From contig BLXT01008059.1 of the NCBI GenBank assembly GCA_019648995.1, positions 187,577-251,576 on the forward strand: DNA of 64,000 nucleotides, given 5' to 3'. The DNA comes from Plakobranchus ocellatus. Lineage: Eukaryota > Mollusca > Gastropoda > Plakobranchidae. The notes under the pieces are model-generated. The model was not told where the DNA came from, did no database searches, and was given only the letters and a program-made list of their open reading frames with translations. The position numbers and the translations under genes are program-made. Shown here piece after piece: positions 58,832-64,000 of the stretch. Every line of letters begins with the position of its first letter. Positions within the stretch are counted from its first letter, which is position 1.

Positions 58832-61800
58832 GTAAGATTCAATGTTTTTTATGCTTTTTTATCTTTTGTTTTCCTTCGCCATTGCTGATTGATTGGTTGT
58901 TGATATAGCCTATATATTTCCACCATTTATCAGTATCTCAGGCTTTCTGTTCGTTCATTTTCAACCAATTGCTATTATGAATGAATAAATTCGGCGTTAA
59001 AGAGAGTGTTACACTCTGAATTCCATCTCAAAGCCCTTAAACTAATTTTTTAGATGAAGCATCCGTAGCTTGGATCATTTAGGACAAATAGAAAACGCTT
59101 CTTTGGATCTACATCTAGATATCTAGACCTAGATTATTCTAGTTATTCACTAAACCCTAAGGCGAAATATTGCATTTGTTTTTTTTTTCCTTTTTGATTA
59201 TAAAAAAAAGAAATTAATATTTTTTAAAAAGCAAGGATGGTCATAAACAAGCTTTACTTGCAAAAAAAATTGGATTTAGATTTTTTTTTCACACAGGGAA
59301 ATCTTGCTGAACTTCTGGTGGCCTAATTTTTCACTACTTACAACAATTAACTTAGTGCGCATAGATTTATTAACCAAATGACTAAAGAGATAGTAGGGTT
59401 TGTAACTCTGATCAAAATAATCAGATGTTTCTTTTTGAAATATTTCGTGGAGACAGACATCGCTCAGAATAAACATCCATGGAAATTAATGTGCAGATAA
59501 TGTCAGCCTTTGTTTTCTCTAATTTGGGGTCAAATTTGCTTAATTTTTTCACATTGAATCACCAAATTCGATTATACAAATTAGGCAGATATGATACGGA
59601 GACCTAGAATGACATTTCTGTAAGGATCACACTATTTTAAGGATGATGACAATGACATTGTTCTGTGGTTCTTTATTTTGTTTTTATTATCTTATGTATT
59701 TGCCACATTATGAATTGGTTAGACTTAAATTTTTTATTTTATCTAAACTTATAAAACAGTTTTTTCTCATTTTAAATGATGTATAACCTTCTGCTTTAAT
59801 TTTCTTGCTTTTTCATAATCATGCAAACAAACAAATTTGATTGTGAGTGATTACGCCAATGTGAATTTATTGAAAACTTGAGCAAGCCAACAGCATTTAA
59901 CTGAGTACATGAACAGGAGATGGTCAGAAATTATGTTTATGTGGTGTAACCAAGTATATATACTTTTAGATATTTTTCACATGAACTTAATATCGTTGAA
60001 ATCATTGCTCTTTTTGGCCAAAATCAGAGCTGCGACAATGAATGGTCACGCAAAAATGCTTTTCCCAAATTAGTTACAGTTGCAGTTCTTTTTTGTTTTC
60101 CCTTCTCTACAATGATGAAAATATGAATTGGAATGTTTTCTTATTCAGTTTAAGGGTTTACTCACTTTACATATATATATATATATATATATATATTATT
60201 CTTTATATCAACAGCTATCGTAAGCTCTCTTTAAAGTTTCATCCAGATAAGAATCAAGGAGATCAGAATGCTGCTGACAAATTCATGCAAGTGGCTGAAG
60301 CTTATGATGTCTTATCAGATCGTAAGTTGAGCATTTTTAATAGACTATTTAAAACTTATGTTGCCTTTTTATTTTTCAAACTTAGATGAAATTTTGTTCT
60401 CTGCCCCTTTCTAAATAAAATAAATGAAACATTTGTAGCACTGGACCATTATGTTTAGCAATTATTTATTTCGTTATTGATAGTATAGGCCTACATAGAA
60501 TTTTGCAGACCTTAAAAAGGTGTAAGTAAGTTCATGCATTTAGAAATTTATTTTTAAAAGATTTCAGTTTTATAAAGAATGAATCGTCGAAATAATCAAT
60601 ACATGTTTCGACGACTTCACAAGGCCAGTCATCAAATTTTTTCTAGCTTCTTAGTGAAATTTACAAACTTTCATGAGAAATATTAGCTCAAACCAGAAAT
60701 ATAGAAGAGAGAGAAATATAAAAAATATAAGATATATGAAGATATACAGTTTAGGCAGAACAGAACATTAAAAAGCTCATAACATCTTTATAGAATAGTT
60801 TTAGACAGGCTTATGGAATACATGTGCAACACAGCACCATGTGTAATGGTGTAAAGTAATGGCAAAGAATGGAGTGGTTAAGCATCAGAAAATAAGTAAT
60901 CATTTTATAAATCATAAATGTAACTTGTTTGTGAATTGAAAAAGTCACATCAAAGGCTTTATTGAAGTATCAGTGTTTGAATGATAGGTATAGAATAAGA
61001 AGGATTAGCCACAAAAAGCAAAAAAAAAAAAAAAAAATCTAAAGATTAAAAATCATTCTTACTTACAAAGTGTAAGTGGAAAAGTAATTCAACAATGCAT
61101 TATAAATTTGATTTAAATAAATGAAAGATTCAACTTTGAATCATAATAGATAATGCAAAAGCACTTTATCTTTTTAAAAAGTGTTATGAATGATAGGCAT
61201 TTTCTCAGAAGAATGTTTCATATTCTGAGAGTAACAAAGAAATAGACAAACGAGTTCTCAAGACACACTGTTATGTAAATTGTGAAATAAATAATTAACA
61301 TAAAAAGATCGTTTTATGCAAAAATAGGAGCCATGGAATAGAATAACTTGAAGTTGATGGAATGCAAAAAAAAAAAGCCATGTTTCTGTGAACTATCCCC
61401 ACTGGTCAATACCTTGTATTCAATTATTTAGTCTCAAAGACTGGTGTGTTTTCTACCTTTCCACAAACTCAGCATGTTGTCACAAAAGCTCATCTTTTTG
61501 AAGACAGTTAAAAAAAAAAAGGCAAAGCTTCTTTATATTTATCTTGCGACGACCTGAGCAAAATTTAGAAGCATGTTTTAGTACATGAGTATCTGTTTTT
61601 ATTGCTTGATTCGATGCTTTGTACAGCATATTCGAAAATAGAACCAGCCTGCCTCAGTGAGCAACTGTTAATGTAGCCTACAAATTTTGCAGTCTGTAAA
61701 GGCATTACGGCAAAACTTTAGAATGGGTGAATAAATTGACTCTAGGGAATCAACCTGTGCAGTCCATGTTCTAAAAACATTGCTTTAACTTTTTATTATG

Positions 61801-63375
61801 TGGTCTGCACCTTTTTTTAAGGTCTAAAAATAACATATTATAACCTTGACTTGGAAGTAGCCGGAAGCAGTATGCAACCCCATTCACATTTGGGAAGAAA
61901 ATTACAAATAATCTGTGCAACAAGTTAATAAGTCAAACTTACAGGAAAAGGACATATTGGATTTAATCTGAGGATGGTAAAGCATCAGGAAGGCAAAACG
62001 TGAATGTTGATCAAGATAAAATAAAAAGGAAGGTGATTCTCAAACAATAAGTTTGAATAATGATGAGTTCAGCATATATATAAATTATATCACCTCATTT
62101 TCCTTTTAACTTAGGAATTCAAAGAGCTTGTTCATCATCACTTTTAAAAAAATGGCTTCAAAACAAAACTTTAAAATTAGCACAGTTTGATCTCATAGAA
62201 TAAACTTTACCCACCTAGGTTCAGATTAATTTTTAAAATTCTACAAAATTTTGTATCATTTTGAGAGTTACTTATAAAAGTGTAGAAAACGATATTAATA
62301 ACATAGAGGAGTAATATCATTATAAACTTTTGTTTCATTTCTCAAATCTAAATATTAATTAGATGCATTGCATATGAAGGCTTACATTTCCCATCTGGCA
62401 GCAAGAAAAAGAGCAGTGTATGATCAATTTGGAGAGGAAGGCCTGAAAAATGGGGTGCCAGCTGGAAGTGGTGAAGCTGGGGCCTGGACATCTGGGTACA
62501 CATTTCATGGCAACCCAGAGAAAGTTTTTAGAGACTTCTTTGGAGGCGACAATCCTTTCCAAGGTATGAGCAATAATCAGTGTTTCTTACAAGCTGTCAT
62601 ATCCATACCAATAGTTGACTTAAAAAGAAGAGATTTAACCCCAGAGTGTGTGTATATCTATCTGTCTATGGGCACATCTAGAGTCAACTCCTTTCCAAGG
62701 TACGAAAAATAATCATTGATTCTTTGAATACAACAGTAACACTCAAACAGTCATATTCATACCCATACTTTGACTTATAAGGAAGAAATTTAAACTCATT
62801 TCTTCAGTTTTTGGTTGATAATGAAGACCTGAGAATGACACATATGTGGGGCCTTTCACCTTGTTTACAGATACTACTAGATAAATGTAGTCTGTGATCA
62901 CAAGAAAAAAAGGCTAATAATTATTAAATTAACTTAATCAATTATTACCATCATTGTCATTCTTGATATTGTTATTGTTTCAACGTTCCTTATCTAGTTT
63001 TACACAATTTCTTGTTGTAGGCCTACATGTGTGCGATTTCATCAACATTAGTAAGGAGTAAAATGGTAGTAGTAGTACTATGTGTAGAAGTAACAGCAGC
63101 AGGAGTAATAGCAGTAATGTAAGCAGTAGTAGCACTAGAAGTACAACATAGTAGCAGCACAAGCAGCAGTAGTGTAGTAGTAGTAGTAGTAGCAGCAGCA
63201 GCAGCATTAGCAGCAGCAGCATTAGCAGTAGTAGTAGTGGTAGCAGGAGTCGCAGTAGTCGCAGCAGTAGTTGTAGTAGTAGTACTAGTAATGGTGGTAG
63301 TAGTTGTAGTAGAAGTGGTAATAGTAGTGGTTGTAGTAGTAGTAGTAGCAGTGGTGGTGTTGTAATAGTAGTAGT

Positions 63376-63415
<40 letters not shown>

Positions 63416-63758
63416 TATTAGTACTAGTAGTAGTAGTACAGGTAGAGTAGCAGTAATAGTGCACATGATTTTAATAGTAGTATTACTGCTGTTATTATTG
63501 TCAATGTATTTGTTTTCGTTGTTGTTGATTCTTTTGTACTTTTCATAGTCAATTTTGTTGTTGAATGTAAAATGAATGTTGTGTTACTCACAAAATGCAG
63601 AATTTCATGATCGTATTGATGGTGATCTGAGCATGGGATTTGGTGGTTTGCATGGACGTGGTGCCAAGAAACAAGATCCTCCCATTGAAAGAGATTTGTA
63701 TTTGAGTCTTGAAGAAGTTTATCATGGCTGCACAAAAAAGATGAAAATTTCGAGAAGG
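58764..63758 (+). CDS. DNAJB13: DNAJB13 (DnaJ homolog B13, radial spoke co-chaperone), first 4 exons
   Basis: Type II (class B) HSP40 of motile axonemes; the Chlamydomonas counterpart is radial spoke protein RSP16, and human mutations cause primary ciliary dyskinesia (family knowledge). Four exons give 165 residues in frame: J domain about residues 3-67 ([20 protein letters not shown] at FHPDKN, then [17 protein letters not shown]), Gly-rich linker with [15 protein letters not shown] and FFGGDNPFQ, then the first C-terminal beta domain ([27 protein letters not shown]). The motif order matches human DNAJB13 (316 residues) closely, so about 150 residues lie beyond the window. The start has A at -3 and G at +4. 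Other DNAJB proteins are less likely because of [14 protein letters not shown]. Unlike the vertebrate protein, the HPD tripeptide is intact. Confidence 0.95.
58832..60214. other. DNAJB13 intron 1
   Basis: 1.4 kb, AT-rich, no gene; ends in a TA array just before the exon 2 acceptor. Confidence 0.6.
60170..60197. repeat. (AT)n array next to an acceptor
   Basis: About 13 AT units ending 17 bp before the acceptor cag of DNAJB13 exon 2; it occupies the usual branch-point zone. Confidence 0.95.
60215..60321 (+). CDS. DNAJB13: DNAJB13 exon 2 (HPD loop)
   Basis: Residues 23-59, [15 protein letters not shown] to AYDVLSD; phase 2 in, 1 out, donor gtaagt. Carries the HPD motif needed to stimulate HSP70. 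Confidence 0.95.
60322..62401. other. DNAJB13 intron 2
   Basis: 2.1 kb, AT-rich, no gene. Contains a perfect 9-bp inverted repeat TCGTCGAAA/TTTCGACGA at 60584-60592 and 60606-60614 with a 13-bp spacer, followed by gacttcacaaggccagtcatc, possibly an end of an old unclassified repeat. Confidence 0.55.
62402..62563 (+). CDS. DNAJB13: DNAJB13 exon 3
   Basis: Residues 59-113, [17 protein letters not shown] to DNPFQ; phase 1 in, 1 out, donor gtatga. Covers the end of the J domain and the Gly-rich linker. Confidence 0.95.
62551..62794. repeat. Imperfect tandem duplication over the DNAJB13 exon 3 donor
   Basis: Copy A (62551-62640) and copy B (62691-62794) share cctttccaaggta, an aataatcattg-like block, gtcatat-ccatacc and ttgactta then gaagaaattta. 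Copy A contains the used exon end and donor; copy B carries a second potential donor, aaggtacgaa. Confidence 0.8.
63065..63461. repeat. Complex AGT/AGC triplet array
   Basis: About 400 bp of mixed AGT, AGC and related triplets in DNAJB13 intron 3, with a pure AGC run of about nine units near 63376-63404. It ends 140 bp before exon 4. Long frames across it (poly-Leu, poly-Thr, poly-Tyr) are artefacts of the repeat. Confidence 0.93.
63601..63758 (+). CDS. DNAJB13: DNAJB13 exon 4 (last visible)
   Basis: Residues 113-165, [17 protein letters not shown] to KISRR; phase 1 in, 0 out at gtaata. The acceptor atgcag follows an AGT/AGC triplet array. Confidence 0.94.
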
Positions 63759-64000
63759 GTAATATGCCAGTATCATATGATATATTTGGCTACAAACAAT
63801 GCATACTTAGTTAAAGACACGCCTTAAAAAAGATAAAATTATTTACTTGTGCTTTATCTTTTTCCTCTTGATTCAAAAATTGGCTTTTGTGGTACTCTAA
63901 CAGTTATTGAAAAAAAGAAAACTGGCTGAGCAGACTTCAATCATAAATCAGGGATGGGAGACCTTCCATAATGATACGGAATTCTGTCTAGCAAAAAAAA

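Noticed and set aside
62980-63466. Poly-Thr, poly-Leu and poly-Tyr frame of 147 codons
   Set aside because: Created by the AGT/AGC triplet array in DNAJB13 intron 3.
1-64000. CRISPR arrays, operons, defence or toxin systems
   Set aside because: Spliced animal genes throughout; no regularly spaced repeats with unique spacers and no prokaryotic gene layout.

Overview
The window is AT-rich animal DNA with spliced genes, long introns, many microsatellites and several interspersed repeats. Coding similarity and repeat content fit a lophotrochozoan, most likely a gastropod mollusc; this is inference from recall, with no database search. No bacterial, viral or CRISPR-like system is present.

Two host genes fill the window, head to head. 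On the minus strand from 58351 leftward to at least 3234 lies an orthologue of CFAP47, a very large ciliary protein of the axonemal central apparatus, with ASH/MSP-like beta-sandwich repeats and one calponin-homology (CH) domain. I could place 47 exons, all with GT donors and AG acceptors, that join in one frame for 2,447 codons. The last visible exon has a donor site, so the 3' end lies beyond base 1. On the plus strand from 58764 to at least 63758 lies DNAJB13, a type II J-domain co-chaperone of the radial spoke; four exons (165 codons) are visible and the rest lies beyond base 64000. The two start codons are 412 bp apart, so the genes probably share a divergent promoter that would co-express two motile-cilium/sperm-flagellum genes. 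A near-consensus RFX X-box sits in that interval.

Region by region: 1-3233 holds ATT microsatellites, a possible LTR on the minus strand and an old, mostly deleted Ty3/Gypsy remnant (1019-2892). 3234-40829 carries CFAP47 exons 47 to 15 with AT-rich introns, two long polypurine/polypyrimidine tracts (14239-14659 and 22729-23045), CT/GT microsatellites, decayed minisatellites (29100-29640, 38158-38260) and a 160-base assembly gap flanked by near-identical 107-bp repeats. Intron 13 (41446-44263) contains a decayed piggyBac transposase. Intron 11 contains a 5'-truncated LINE insertion (45768-47027) with an intact 13-bp target-site duplication and an internal 625-base gap. Introns 7, 5 and 1 carry three copies of what looks like one tRNA-derived SINE family; two further tRNA-like candidates lie at 24140-24222 and 54230-54335. 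58764-64000 is DNAJB13, whose introns hold a (TA) array next to the exon 2 acceptor, an imperfect tandem duplication of the exon 3 donor and a 400-bp AGT/AGC triplet array.

I did not find convincing evidence of a previously undescribed system. The most useful points are the shared ciliary promoter, the intact HPD motif in this DNAJB13 (vertebrate copies are degenerate there), an 18-nt microexon in CFAP47 and several repeats whose structure is visible by eye.
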